Part shown: in pieces, positions 6,721 to 15,412 of the stretch
Position numbering within the stretch: position 1 is the first letter of the stretch
Layout of the letters: each line of letters starts with the position of its first letter
Assembly (NCBI GenBank): GCA_934488615.1
Contig: CAKSSJ010000010.1
Span: 1 to 64,000 of the forward strand
From: an uncultured Eubacteriales bacterium
GTDB lineage: Bacteria; Bacillota; Clostridia; Oscillospirales; Acutalibacteraceae
Length of the DNA stretch: 64,000 nucleotides
Direction: 5' to 3'
The notes under the pieces: model-generated
Databases searched by the model: none
What the model was told of the DNA's origin: nothing
What the model saw: only the letters and a program-made list of their open reading frames with translations
Position numbers and translations under genes: made by a program

Positions 6721-8937
6721 TTATTTATCCTCCTCATCGTCGTCGGAAAATGAGAACTCTGTAAAGCTTGAATCCTCGGTAAAATCAGATTCAAATGTTT
6801 CGCTGTTATTTTGTACGGGTTCTTCCGATTCGGGTATATCTTCGTTTGTGACCCAGCCCTTTGTTGTTTTTGCAATCAGCTTTTCATTCACAAGCAAAAT
6901 AGGCGCAACAAAGAAAACGATAACAAGCGCACTGATGAGCGAGCCTCTCGCGAGCATCGCACATATCGACTTTACAATTGAAATACTGCATACGAGATAA
7001 ACGCCGAAGGTTGCGAAGAAGAAAAGCATCGCACTCTGAAACACCGAGCGGATAGACTCGTTTGCGGCTTTCTTCATTGCGGCTGTTCTGCCGAGACCGT
7101 TTGCTGTCTCCTCCTTAAAGCGAGAGGTCAGCAGGATAGCGTAATCGACCGTTGCGCCGAGCTGGATACAGGAAATAACTGTCGGCGCAATAAACGGGAT
7201 TTCAGCGCCGAGCAAGGTCGAAATGCCCTGATTTATCCATATTGCAACCTCGATCGCAAGAACAAGAATAAACGGAATCGTGATTGATTTGAAAACAAAT
7301 GCAACGATGATAAATACGGCGATGATCGAAATAACGCTTGTAACTGCGAAGTCAACCTTTGTTGTCTGAATGAGGTCCTTATACAGTGCACCCTCGCCCG
7401 TCACATATCCGTAATGCGGCGAATCGGTGTATTTATGAACGATATCCTCGATCGCTTCAACCTGAGCGTTACATTCGTCGGTCGAGGCTTCATAAATTGA
7501 ATTGACAAGCATGACCTGCCGCCCGTTCTGCTTGACGATGTTAATTATATCGTCCGGAATAATCGAATCGGGAATTGAGGTTCCGACAAACATATCGTAG
7601 GCCAGCATACTGCTGACGCCCTGAATCCTGCTTATTTCGTTTTCCATTTTAACAAGCTTATTCGCGGGAATAGAATCGTCAACTATGACAAAATGCGAGG
7701 TCGTCATATTGAATTTTTCTTTCAGGAGCGCTGTGCCAACCGTTGTTGTTGCCTCGTCGGGAAGCTCGGCATTAAGGTTGTAGTTTTTCTTAACGTTTGC
7801 CGAGAGAAGCAGTGCGGGAATTATAATTATAATAAACAGCGCCGTGAATGCTTTCTTACGCTTGGTTACATGATTTACAAGCCTTTTGAAATTCGGTGTA
7901 AAGGGCTTGTGCTTATGGCGGTTTATAGCATCGTCAAAGACAAGCATAAATGCGGGAAGAATTATTACAACGGAAAGAACGCCGATTATAACGCCCTTAG
8001 CCATTACAATACCGATGTTCATTCCGAGCGTAAGCTGCATGAAGCAGAGCGCAAGGAAGCCGAAAATCGTTGTCAGTGAGCTACCCGAAAGCGAAATAAA
8101 CGAGCCTTTCAGCGCTCTCGACATTGCCTCTTCCTTGGTTCTTGAATACTTTCTTTCTTCATTATATCTGTTTACAAGGAAAATTGAGTAGTCGATCGTA
8201 ACTCCGAGCTGAAGTATAGCGGCTATTGACTGGGTGATATATGAAATACCCGTTATAAAGTTAGTTCCCATGTTGTACATTACGGCAATGCCGATGACGC
8301 CGACAAGTATGAACGGCATAACATAGGATTCCATCGTTATCATCATTGTGATGATCGCAAGCGCAACGGCGATCAGAATGTAGATCGGCGTTTCCCTGTC
8401 CGTCATTTCCTTTGTGTCGGAATTCATTGCGGAAATGCCGCTTAGATAACAGTTATCGGGAAGTAGCTTTTTTATCTGATCAACGGATTTAATAACATCC
8501 TTTGATGAAGCATTGTCGGCATAGCTGACAAACATCATTGTGTACTCGCCGTCTGAGCTGTAAAAAACATTTTTCACTTCATCGGGCAGAATATCCCCCG
8601 GAACGCTCGTGTCCATAAGGTTGTCCACCCACAAAACATTTGCAACATGGTCAATCTCGGAAATACCGCTTTTAAGTTTCATGACAGTATTGGGTGATAT
8701 TTTTTTGCCGTTGTCGTCGATCATTCTGACAAGAACTATCGTCATTGAACCGCCGTTGAAATCCTCTTCAAGTATGCTCTCGCCCTTGACGGAATCAAGC
8801 TTTGACGGAAGATAGCTGAGAATATCGTAATTGACGTTCGTAAAAATATAGCTCAGCAATGACGGTATAAGAAGCAAAAGCGATATGGCAACGATCAATT
8901 TCGGTTTTCTGACAACCAGATCGGATATCTTATTCAT
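6721..8937 (-). CDS. MMPL-family RND transporter
   Basis: Large membrane protein of the RND/MMPL superfamily, which exports lipids, hydrophobic compounds or peptides using the proton gradient. The 738-aa product has the duplicated layout of one membrane helix, an extracytoplasmic loop, then five helices, twice. Each half has a sterol-sensing-type block, with GVTIDYSIFLVNRYNEE in the first and GATVDYAILLTSRFKEE in the second. The C-terminal tail is acidic and Ser/Glu/Asp-rich. Start set at the ATG at 8937 with AAAGGAG 7 nt upstream; the frame could also start at TTG 8943. It sits between a metallophosphoesterase and a lipoprotein that probably works with it. Confidence 0.9.
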   Translation of the reverse strand: MNKISDLVVRKPKLIVAISLLLLIPSLLSYIFTNVNYDILSYLPSKLDSVKGESILEEDFNGGSMTIVLVRMIDDNGKKISPNTVMKLKSGISEIDHVANVLWVDNLMDTSVPGDILPDEVKNVFYSSDGEYTMMFVSYADNASSKDVIKSVDQIKKLLPDNCYLSGISAMNSDTKEMTDRETPIYILIAVALAIITMMITMESYVMPFILVGVIGIAVMYNMGTNFITGISYITQSIAAILQLGVTIDYSIFLVNRYNEERKYSRTKEEAMSRALKGSFISLSGSSLTTIFGFLALCFMQLTLGMNIGIVMAKGVIIGVLSVVIILPAFMLVFDDAINRHKHKPFTPNFKRLVNHVTKRKKAFTALFIIIIIPALLLSANVKKNYNLNAELPDEATTTVGTALLKEKFNMTTSHFVIVDDSIPANKLVKMENEISRIQGVSSMLAYDMFVGTSIPDSIIPDDIINIVKQNGRQVMLVNSIYEASTDECNAQVEAIEDIVHKYTDSPHYGYVTGEGALYKDLIQTTKVDFAVTSVISIIAVFIIVAFVFKSITIPFILVLAIEVAIWINQGISTLLGAEIPFIAPTVISCIQLGATVDYAILLTSRFKEETANGLGRTAAMKKAANESIRSVFQSAMLFFFATFGVYLVCSISIVKSICAMLARGSLISALVIVFFVAPILLVNEKLIAKTTKGWVTNEDIPESEEPVQNNSETFESDFTEDSSFTEFSFSDDDEEDK

Positions 8938-8952
8938 TTTCAATCTCCTTTA

Positions 8953-10104
8953 TTAAAAGCCGAACAAATTAAAAATTGCAAGAATATAAACAATAAGTCC
9001 GACAACGATAACTCCGCCGAGTCCGAGAATCAGCGCCTTGACCTTTTCATATTCGTCGGCACTGAATATGTATCTGAGAACCGAGCCGAATTTTCTGCCG
9101 AACAGGTCAAAATAACCGATCGTGTAAGTTTCAAACGATGTCGGATCCTTCTCGTCAATAACAAAAACTCTTGTTCCTCTTGAGATCATATTGCCGTAGC
9201 TTCGGAAGGATGCGCCCGAGGTCTGAATAATATTTACTCCGTCCAGCTCCCCCGTAAAGGAATTCATATGGTCATGACCGAAAACAAGACCGCATACATC
9301 TCCGCATTTCTTTATTGCAGTGAGCTGACCGTAATCAGGCTCGTCATTACCCTCGATCTCAAACGCAAAGCCCTTGGCTTTGGTTTGATCAAGTCTGACA
9401 TATTCATCGTCGCTAACCTTAATTGCGCCCTTGTCGTCGGCATTGCACTTTTCATAGAACTGTGCAGTCTCGGCGATAGGAATATGCTGAAACATCAAGG
9501 ACATAACAGGTCCGCCGTTCTCCAGTCTGAGCTGACGGCTTTTTCTTTCGTACCACTCGATCGTTTCGGGCTGAACTCTGCCGAAAATCGGTCTGCCGTT
9601 TTCATCGGAGCCTGCGGAATCAAGCATCCAGATGTTATACTTCATTTTATCTTCGTCGAAGGAATAAATCGGAATATTATAGGTGTCACATTCAACGCTA
9701 TCGTCATCGGTGTTGTACGGCACGCAATAGCTGTACTCGCCGTAAATCTCTGCCTGTTCCTTTTTTGAGATGATGTTCATGTCATCATGGTTGCCGTATA
9801 TAAAAGCAAATGGAATTTTCCTTTTTTCAATAGGGTCAAGAAGAAGTCCGAGTGCCTTTCTCATTCTTTTAAGAACGCTTTCCTTGGTTTTTGCGCTCTT
9901 TCTTCTTCCGATAAGCGCGTCATCAATGTGATTGCCGAGAATATTGTCACCCGTCAAAACAATGAGGTCGGGATTGACCTTGTCGTATGTTTTGTTAAGC
10001 ATTTTGAACATGGCTTTCCTCGGTATATGCATGTCCTGCGCGTCGCTAACCTGGAGAATTGTAAACTTTCCGTTCTTATTGAATTTAAGTTTTTCGTTAT
10101 ACAT
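8953..10104 (-). CDS. Membrane-anchored calcineurin-like metallophosphoesterase
   Basis: Two-metal phosphoesterase. Metal-site blocks are visible in order: SDAQDMH (20-26), TGDN (51-54), GNHDD (104-108), a histidine block FQHIP, and GHDHMN near 274. A hydrophobic C-terminal helix (about 356-380) would anchor it in the membrane, with no N-terminal signal. Substrate is unknown; related proteins act on nucleotides, phospholipid-type or polymer phosphodiesters. The ATG has GGAG 7 nt upstream. First gene of its operon, with a sigma-A promoter at 10141-10169; the MMPL gene follows after a short gap. Confidence 0.85.
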   Translation of the reverse strand: MYNEKLKFNKNGKFTILQVSDAQDMHIPRKAMFKMLNKTYDKVNPDLIVLTGDNILGNHIDDALIGRRKSAKTKESVLKRMRKALGLLLDPIEKRKIPFAFIYGNHDDMNIISKKEQAEIYGEYSYCVPYNTDDDSVECDTYNIPIYSFDEDKMKYNIWMLDSAGSDENGRPIFGRVQPETIEWYERKSRQLRLENGGPVMSLMFQHIPIAETAQFYEKCNADDKGAIKVSDDEYVRLDQTKAKGFAFEIEGNDEPDYGQLTAIKKCGDVCGLVFGHDHMNSFTGELDGVNIIQTSGASFRSYGNMISRGTRVFVIDEKDPTSFETYTIGYFDLFGRKFGSVLRYIFSADEYEKVKALILGLGGVIVVGLIVYILAIFNLFGF

Positions 10105-10140
10105 CGTTATGCTCCGTTTTCATCTGATTATATTTAATAT

Positions 10141-10169
10141 ATTCTATCATATAGTGGCGCTCATTGCAA
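10141..10169 (-). promoter_or_regulatory. Sigma-A promoter for the metallophosphoesterase operon
   Basis: Minus strand TTGCAA (10169-10164), 17-nt spacer, TAGAAT (10146-10141). It lies just after the terminator of the spoVM operon, about 37 bp before the ATG, as expected for the first gene of a new unit. Confidence 0.65.
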
Positions 10170-10170
10170 G

Positions 10171-10193
10171 AAAAAAGCCGCCTTTTGGGCGGC
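10171..10193 (-). terminator. Terminator after spoVM
   Basis: On the minus strand GCCGCC (10193-10188) pairs with GGCGGC (10182-10177) around a CAAAA loop, followed by six Ts. It closes the long operon ending in spoVM. Confidence 0.9.
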
Positions 10194-10212
10194 AAATGCG
10201 AATTATTTACAA

Positions 10213-10302
10213 TTATGTAATCTCGGATTCCTTTTTTATACCGAAGATAAGTCTGAGAATTCCGCTCCAGAACTTTGGCTTGTCGATCATAATAACTTTC
10301 AT
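10213..10302 (-). CDS. spoVM: Stage V sporulation protein M (29 aa)
   Basis: SpoVM is a tiny amphipathic helix that binds the convex outer forespore membrane and recruits SpoIVA to start coat and cortex assembly. The frame reads MKVIMIDKPKFWSGILRL and on to 29 residues. Shared with Bacillus SpoVM (26 aa) are Met1, Lys2, Ile6, the Pro-Lys-Phe at 9-11, Gly14-Ile15, Arg17 and Gly21, including the helix-breaking proline at 9. A strong GGAGG lies 6 nt before the ATG. Position also fits: in Bacillus spoVM follows the prpC-prkC-rsgA segment. A terminator follows directly. spoIVA is present at 55536-57020. Gene finders would probably miss it because of its size. Confidence 0.85.
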   Translation of the reverse strand: MKVIMIDKPKFWSGILRLIFGIKKESEIT

Positions 10303-10314
10303 AAGCACCCTCCG

Positions 10315-10464
10315 TTATTTGCTGATGATGAATCCGAGAATTATGACGGCGCAGGAAAGAACTGCAACAATAAAGGATTTAGGACATATCATTGCAACGA
10401 TCATACCAAGTCCGAAAGCTGAAAAATAGTATCCGAACTTACAACAGCGCCCGCCCCTTCTCAT
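10315..10464 (-). CDS. 49-aa membrane peptide between rsgA and spoVM
   Basis: Not recognised as a named family. It begins with a positively charged, cysteine-containing head (MRRGGRCCKFGYY), then two hydrophobic stretches (about 14-27 and 31-47) separated by CPK, ending in ISK. The likely topology is a small hairpin or one long membrane helix with a cytoplasmic basic N-terminus. It ends 12 bp before spoVM and has a weak GGTGGTG ribosome binding site. In Bacillus this interval holds rpe and thiN, which are absent here. Co-transcription suggests, but does not show, a role in sporulation. Codon structure and the lack of stops support a real gene. Confidence 0.6.
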   Translation of the reverse strand: MRRGGRCCKFGYYFSAFGLGMIVAMICPKSFIVAVLSCAVIILGFIISK

Positions 10465-10490
10465 AAAAAAACACCACCACAGCATTTTTT

Positions 10491-10511
10491 GTAACCGAAG
10501 AAAACGGTTAC
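10491..10511 (-). promoter_or_regulatory. Hairpin in the leader of the 49-aa gene/spoVM
   Basis: A perfect 7-bp inverted repeat (GTAACCG/CGGTTAC, 10511-10505 with 10497-10491) in the 80-bp gap after rsgA. On the minus strand it is followed by As, so it is not a terminator. Just upstream CATAGTAT (10527-10520) resembles a sigma-E -10 element, but I see no convincing -35. Possible protein or RNA control site. Confidence 0.35.
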
Positions 10512-10544
10512 CTTAATACATACTATGGCGGTTTTGAATTTGTG

Positions 10545-11426
10545 TTACAGCTGCCAGTCTTTAATATCCTTGACCTCGTTATACATCGTCACATAGCTAT
10601 CGTGACGCGAACGTACAACCTCGCCTTTATTGACTGCCTCAACGAGCGAACAGCCCTTGTCGTTGACATGCGCGCATGTTGTGAATTTGCATGAATCAAT
10701 ATAATCCGCAAAATCGGGGAAGCAATAAGCCAGCTCATCCTTGCGTATGAGATCGTTTGTTTCAAAATCAAGCGAAGAGAAGCCCGGCGTGTCGGCAATA
10801 CAGCCGTTATTGACCTTATAAAGCTCCACATGACGGGTTGTGTGACGTCCTCTGCCGAGCTTTTTGCTTATCTCCCCTGTTTCAAGGCGGAAATCGGGGT
10901 ACATACGGTTAATAAGCGAGGATTTTCCAACACCCGAATTGCCTGTAAATACGCTGATACCGCCCATAACGGCATCCTTGACAGCGTCAACGCCCTCGCC
11001 CGTTTCATTTGAAACAGAAAAGGTCTTGAAGCCCGATTTGGTATATATATCAAAATATTCGTCGGCGCTTTGCAGATCGTCCTTTGTAAAAACGATTATC
11101 GGTTCAACGTTTTTGTATACCGCAACAGCCGTCAGACGGTCAATAATAAGCAAATTGGGCTTAGGATCGCATACCGAGGAGACAATGACAAGCTTATCCA
11201 CATTTGCGATCGGCGGACGTTTAAAAAAATTCTTGCGCTCGCTGATTTTGTCAATGGAATTCTTATTGTTTTCATCAACGGTAATAACTACCCTGTCCCC
11301 TGCAAGCGGAGTAATTTTCTCCTTGCGGAAAACACCTCGTGCCTTGCACTCGTATATTATGCCGTCAGCGGCCTCTACATAGTAGAAGCCACCGATTCCT
11401 TTAATTATAATTCCGTCAGTTACCAC
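10545..11426 (-). CDS. rsgA: Ribosome small subunit-dependent GTPase A
   Basis: RsgA (YloQ/CpgA) is a circularly permuted GTPase that helps mature the 30S subunit. An OB-fold N-terminus (with IGGFYYVEA near 11-19) is followed by permuted motifs TKDD (114-117), the P-loop GNSGVGKSS (162-170) and DTPG (212-215), then a Cys/His zinc cluster (Cys246, Cys251, His253, Cys259 region). No ATG exists at the 5' end. I prefer the GTG at 11426 by alignment with MPEGKIIKALSGFYY-type homologues; TTG 11438 or GTG 11435 are possible. It overlaps the prkC end, as in the Bacillus prpC-prkC-rsgA cluster. Confidence 0.93.
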   Translation of the reverse strand: MVTDGIIIKGIGGFYYVEAADGIIYECKARGVFRKEKITPLAGDRVVITVDENNKNSIDKISERKNFFKRPPIANVDKLVIVSSVCDPKPNLLIIDRLTAVAVYKNVEPIIVFTKDDLQSADEYFDIYTKSGFKTFSVSNETGEGVDAVKDAVMGGISVFTGNSGVGKSSLINRMYPDFRLETGEISKKLGRGRHTTRHVELYKVNNGCIADTPGFSSLDFETNDLIRKDELAYCFPDFADYIDSCKFTTCAHVNDKGCSLVEAVNKGEVVRSRHDSYVTMYNEVKDIKDWQL

Positions 11427-13584
11427 TGCTGTCACCAAATGTCAATGTAATTTCTTTATCAGCAGGCACGCGCACTCCGTTAAGTGGCTCCATGCTGATT
11501 ACCACGCCTGTAGATGTGTCTCCCAGGCATGTGATATTTCTGAATCCTGCTGTTTTGAGCATTGTAACTGCATCGGAATATGACTTACCCATTACATTTG
11601 GTACGATAAACTCAACAGGCTTTGTTGTTGTCGTAGCCTCAACATACTCATATGTTGTTACATTGCTGATCGCAACGGGAGAGGATGTGAAATTGACATT
11701 GCACTTGTAAATCAGCTTTCCGTCAACAAAGAATTTGAAAACAGAGGTTGCTTCATATCCTCTAACGGGGACCTCGATCGTTGAGCCGTCAAGCGAGCAG
11801 GTGCCTGTATAAACGGTTGTATCGTCAAGGGTTGCCGTTACGTTGCCGCGGTCGGTATATCTCGGAAGCTGTACCGAGATATTGATGGATTGCTCGACAA
11901 GCTTGCCCTTGCTGACAGTAATAACAACATTTGATCCCGAAGGAATCTTTGATCCGGCAAAGGTGTTGGAAATAACGTAGCCCTGAGTAACCGTATCGCT
12001 GTATTCCGATTTGACCGAAACCGTGAAGCCCGAGGAAGTAAGAACCTTTTTGGCATTTGCCTCGTCAAGGTTGGAAACATCGGGTACTATAACAAGCTTT
12101 TCCTTTGTCTCGTCATACGAAACATATTCAAGCGTAACCGTTGTGCCTGCAGACACCTTGTTGCCGCCCTTGGGATTTATGCTTACGACAGTTCCTGCAG
12201 GTATACCAGGATAATCCTTCTGCTCGACCTCTTTTTCCTTGATCTTAAAGCCGAGGCCGTTAAGTCGTGTTACCGCAGTGACATAGTCCACTCCGACTAA
12301 ATCATCGGGAACTTCGACAAGCTCTGTATTGATTGCTATAACAAGCTCAATCTTAGTTTTCTTTGGATCAATTTTTGTTCCCTTTTCCGGCGTCTGAGAA
12401 ATGATCTCATTCGGAGAAACATCGGGATCGACCTTTTCTGAGACGTCGAAAACATAGTTCGGGTATTTATTCTTGAACTCCTCTTCATCGTAAACCATTC
12501 CGACAAAATTAGGAACCTTTACTTTTGAATTGCCCGTAAGGTATCCGAACTTAAACAAAAGTCCGAAAGCAACGGCAAGAACAACAACAAGCGCCGTTAT
12601 GATTCCGACAAGGATCGGAATTGTGCGGTTTTTAACAACAGGCTCATCCTCCTCATCATTGTTCATGATGGGATCAATCTGCTTTATGGATTCCGAAAGG
12701 CTGGGTATATACTTTGTCGGTTCGGTGTTTTTATAGTCATAATCAAAGCGGATGGACGGGTTACGTCTGAATTCTTCAAGATCAAGAAGCATTTCTGCGG
12801 CAGACTGATATCTGTCGTTTACGTTCTTCTGCATAGCTTTGAGAACGATCTGCTCAAGACCGACGGGAATTGACGGATTGACCTCTCTTGGCTTTACGGG
12901 ATCCTGCTGAAGCTGCATAATTGCAACCGAAACAGTATTGTCAGATTCAAAGGGAAGCTTGCCTGTGAGCATTTCGTAAAGCATAACGCCGACGGAATAG
13001 ATATCCGCCTTGTCGTCGGTAATATCGCCTCTCGCCTGCTCGGGGCTTATGTAATGAACCGAGCCGATCGTTGAATCAGTCATTGTGCGTGTCTCACTGC
13101 GCGAGAATCTTGCAATGCCGAAATCAGTAACCTTGATAGCTCCGTTTTCAAGAAGCATAATGTTCTGCGGCTTAATGTCGCGGTGAACGATTCCCTTGTC
13201 ATGGGCATGCTGAAGCGCACGGAGAATCTGCGTTACAAAGAAAACGGCTTCCTTATAATTGATCACACCCTGCTGCTGGATATACTCCTTAAGTGTTATT
13301 CCGTCAACACATTCCATGACGATATATTGAATTCTGTCGCCGTAGCTGACATCGTAAACCTTAACGATATTGGGATGCGAAAGCACGGCAATAGCCTTTG
13401 ATTCGTTCTTAAAACGACGCCTGAATTCCTCATTTGCGAGAAATTCTTCCTTTAGGATTTTAACGGCAACTGTTCTGTCGTCAATATTATCATAAGCCTT
13501 ATAAACAACTGCCATACCGCCGACGCCGATTATTTCCTGAATCTCGTAGCGATTATCAAGCGTTTTACCAACATAATTTTCCAT
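11416..13584 (-). CDS. prkC: PASTA-domain Ser/Thr protein kinase
   Basis: Membrane kinase that senses muropeptides/lipid II outside and phosphorylates cytoplasmic targets controlling growth, cell wall synthesis and spore germination. Kinase domain at about 12-272: glycine loop GVGGMAVVY, Lys42, HRD (134-136), DFG (154-156). One membrane helix spans about 322-346. Outside are three PASTA repeats (about 355-560), then a beta-rich insert without PASTA features (about 565-650), and a fourth PASTA repeat at the C-terminus starting EFIVPNVMGKSY. The start at 13584 has AAGGG 9 nt upstream; the ATG at 13590 would be only 3 nt away. Partner phosphatase prpC lies just upstream. Confidence 0.95.
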   Translation of the reverse strand: MENYVGKTLDNRYEIQEIIGVGGMAVVYKAYDNIDDRTVAVKILKEEFLANEEFRRRFKNESKAIAVLSHPNIVKVYDVSYGDRIQYIVMECVDGITLKEYIQQQGVINYKEAVFFVTQILRALQHAHDKGIVHRDIKPQNIMLLENGAIKVTDFGIARFSRSETRTMTDSTIGSVHYISPEQARGDITDDKADIYSVGVMLYEMLTGKLPFESDNTVSVAIMQLQQDPVKPREVNPSIPVGLEQIVLKAMQKNVNDRYQSAAEMLLDLEEFRRNPSIRFDYDYKNTEPTKYIPSLSESIKQIDPIMNNDEEDEPVVKNRTIPILVGIITALVVVLAVAFGLLFKFGYLTGNSKVKVPNFVGMVYDEEEFKNKYPNYVFDVSEKVDPDVSPNEIISQTPEKGTKIDPKKTKIELVIAINTELVEVPDDLVGVDYVTAVTRLNGLGFKIKEKEVEQKDYPGIPAGTVVSINPKGGNKVSAGTTVTLEYVSYDETKEKLVIVPDVSNLDEANAKKVLTSSGFTVSVKSEYSDTVTQGYVISNTFAGSKIPSGSNVVITVSKGKLVEQSINISVQLPRYTDRGNVTATLDDTTVYTGTCSLDGSTIEVPVRGYEATSVFKFFVDGKLIYKCNVNFTSSPVAISNVTTYEYVEATTTTKPVEFIVPNVMGKSYSDAVTMLKTAGFRNITCLGDTSTGVVISMEPLNGVRVPADKEITLTFGDSSGN

Positions 13585-13603
13585 AAACATATTCCCTTCT
13601 TAA

Positions 13604-14332
13604 TCACTCGCTTACGGTAACAACCGTAATATTGTCGCCGCCGCCGTTATCATTTGCAAGTTCAACAAGTTTATCGGCAATTTTATATCTGTCCTCGGTT
13701 TTGCAAACCTCAAGGATCACTTCATTTTCAACGTAATTTGTCAGACCGTCCGTACAAAGAAGAACAAGATCGCCCTCGTTCAGCTGCTCCTGAGAATAAT
13801 CTATCCGAACCTCGGGATCAACACCGAGCGCTCTTGTTATAACGTTCTTTTTCGGATGATCCTTCGCCTCCTCGGGAGAGATCTCACCGTTATCAATCAT
13901 CATCTGAACAACCGAATGATCGGTCGTAACCTGAGTGATACCGCTTTCGGAAACAACATATATTCTTGAATCGCCGACGTTTGAAATATACAGCGTGTCG
14001 GAATTTCTTACGGCAAGAACGACGGTTGTTCCCATGCCGCTGAGCTCTTCATTGTTTTTTGCCATCGAATACAGGGTGCTGTTTGCGGCTTCAACGGAAG
14101 AAATAAGCAGATGCTTTATCGAATTGTCGTTCATTCCGACGTGATAGCCTGAGGTCAGCTTATCGGAGATAACCTTGACTGCCGCCTCACTGGCTATATT
14201 GCCGCCGTTGGCGCCGCCCATTCCGTCACAGACGACCGCCCACGATACTTCTGAGGTGAGGTCACCTGCCGCGTATGAATCCTGGTTATTGGAGCGCACC
14301 TTTCCGACGTCGGTTTTTGCGGAGATTTTCAT
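13604..14332 (-). CDS. prpC: PP2C-type Ser/Thr phosphatase
   Basis: Metal-dependent PPM-family phosphatase that reverses PrkC phosphorylation. PP2C motifs are in order: DVGKVRSNNQDSY (8-20), CDGMGGANGG (35-44), the GDSR block (about 118-121), and a terminal DNITVV with metal-binding Asp. Length 242 aa is standard. The ATG overlaps the rlmN stop as ATGA and has GGAGG upstream. The kinase gene follows after 19 bp, the conserved order in Firmicutes. Confidence 0.95.
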   Translation of the reverse strand: MKISAKTDVGKVRSNNQDSYAAGDLTSEVSWAVVCDGMGGANGGNIASEAAVKVISDKLTSGYHVGMNDNSIKHLLISSVEAANSTLYSMAKNNEELSGMGTTVVLAVRNSDTLYISNVGDSRIYVVSESGITQVTTDHSVVQMMIDNGEISPEEAKDHPKKNVITRALGVDPEVRIDYSQEQLNEGDLVLLCTDGLTNYVENEVILEVCKTEDRYKIADKLVELANDNGGGDNITVVTVSE

Positions 14333-15390
14333 GTATTGTTTCCCTCCTTTTCGGCAATTTCTCTGTTATGACGGCTTCTGAGCTGTCCGCACGAAGCGTC
14401 TATATCAGATCCGAGGCTGCGTCTGACTGTTGCATTTATTCCTCGGGAATTTAATATTTTAATAAATTTTTCAAGCCGTTCCGCTGTGGAACGCTTATGC
14501 GAGCTTTCAACAATTTCGTTTGCGGGAATGAGATTGACGTGACAAAGCATTCCCTTTAGCAATGACGCAAGCTCATAAGCGCATTTATCGCTGTCGTTCA
14601 CGTCCTTTATCATCGCATATTCAAACGAAATTCGTCTTGATGTTCTTTTTGTGTATTCTCTGCAAGCCTTTAAAAGCTCCTCAATGGGGTACTTTCTGTT
14701 TATCGGCATTGTTTTTGAGCGCATCTCATTATTCGGCGCATGGAGTGAAACAGAAAGCGTAAGCTGAAGATGTCTGTCCATAAGATCGTATATCCTCGGA
14801 ACAACTCCGCATGTGGAAAGAGAGATGTTTCTCAAGGAAAGATTTAGTCCGTTGCTGTCACCGACAAGATCGAGAAAACGCATCGTGTTATCAAAATTAT
14901 CGAGCGGCTCGCCCATTCCCATCATTACGACGTGCGAAACTCGGATGTTCATGTCTCTCTGCGCCGCATGTATCTGACCGATCATCTCTGACGGGTAAAG
15001 ACTTCTGACGCAACCGCTTTTGGTCGAAGCGCAGAAAACACAGCCCATCTTGCATCCGACCTGCGAAGAAATGCACAGCGTATAGCCGTATTTATATTTC
15101 ATCAGAACGGATTCAATGAAATTGCCGTCGCAGAGTCTGAAAAGATATTTAACCGTTCCGTCGATTTTTGAAACCTGCTTAAGCTCGATCTCACAGTAAC
15201 GGATCGGATATTTCTCGCTTAACGCTTCTCTGAGCTGCTTTGAAATATTCGTCATTTCCGAATAGTCCGTTGCGCCGTGAACCTGGAGCCACTGATAAAT
15301 CTGGTTTGCCCTGAATTCGGGTTGCCCAAGCTCACGCATGACAGCCTTAATCTCAGGCAGTGTCATTGATTTTATATCAATTTCGGACAA
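14329..15390 (-). CDS. rlmN: 23S rRNA A2503 / tRNA A37 methyltransferase
   Basis: Radical SAM enzyme that methylates C2 of adenine 2503 in 23S rRNA, and A37 in some tRNAs. The iron-sulfur motif CKMGCVFC is at 113-120, and the C-terminal SCGQL cysteine is the methyl-transfer residue. The family blocks GEPLDN and SLHAPN are present. 353 aa is normal. The start is a TTG at 15390 with GAGG about 9 nt upstream; the next in-frame ATG (Met9) has no ribosome binding site. A palindromic repeat fills the gap to rsmB. Confidence 0.94.
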   Translation of the reverse strand: MSEIDIKSMTLPEIKAVMRELGQPEFRANQIYQWLQVHGATDYSEMTNISKQLREALSEKYPIRYCEIELKQVSKIDGTVKYLFRLCDGNFIESVLMKYKYGYTLCISSQVGCKMGCVFCASTKSGCVRSLYPSEMIGQIHAAQRDMNIRVSHVVMMGMGEPLDNFDNTMRFLDLVGDSNGLNLSLRNISLSTCGVVPRIYDLMDRHLQLTLSVSLHAPNNEMRSKTMPINRKYPIEELLKACREYTKRTSRRISFEYAMIKDVNDSDKCAYELASLLKGMLCHVNLIPANEIVESSHKRSTAERLEKFIKILNSRGINATVRRSLGSDIDASCGQLRSRHNREIAEKEGNNT

Positions 15391-15412
15391 ATAAACACAT
15401 CCTCATTTAAAG

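Noticed and set aside
10491..10511. Terminator after rsgA
   Set aside because: The hairpin is followed by As on the coding strand and Ts only on the wrong side, so it cannot be an intrinsic terminator for the minus-strand operon.
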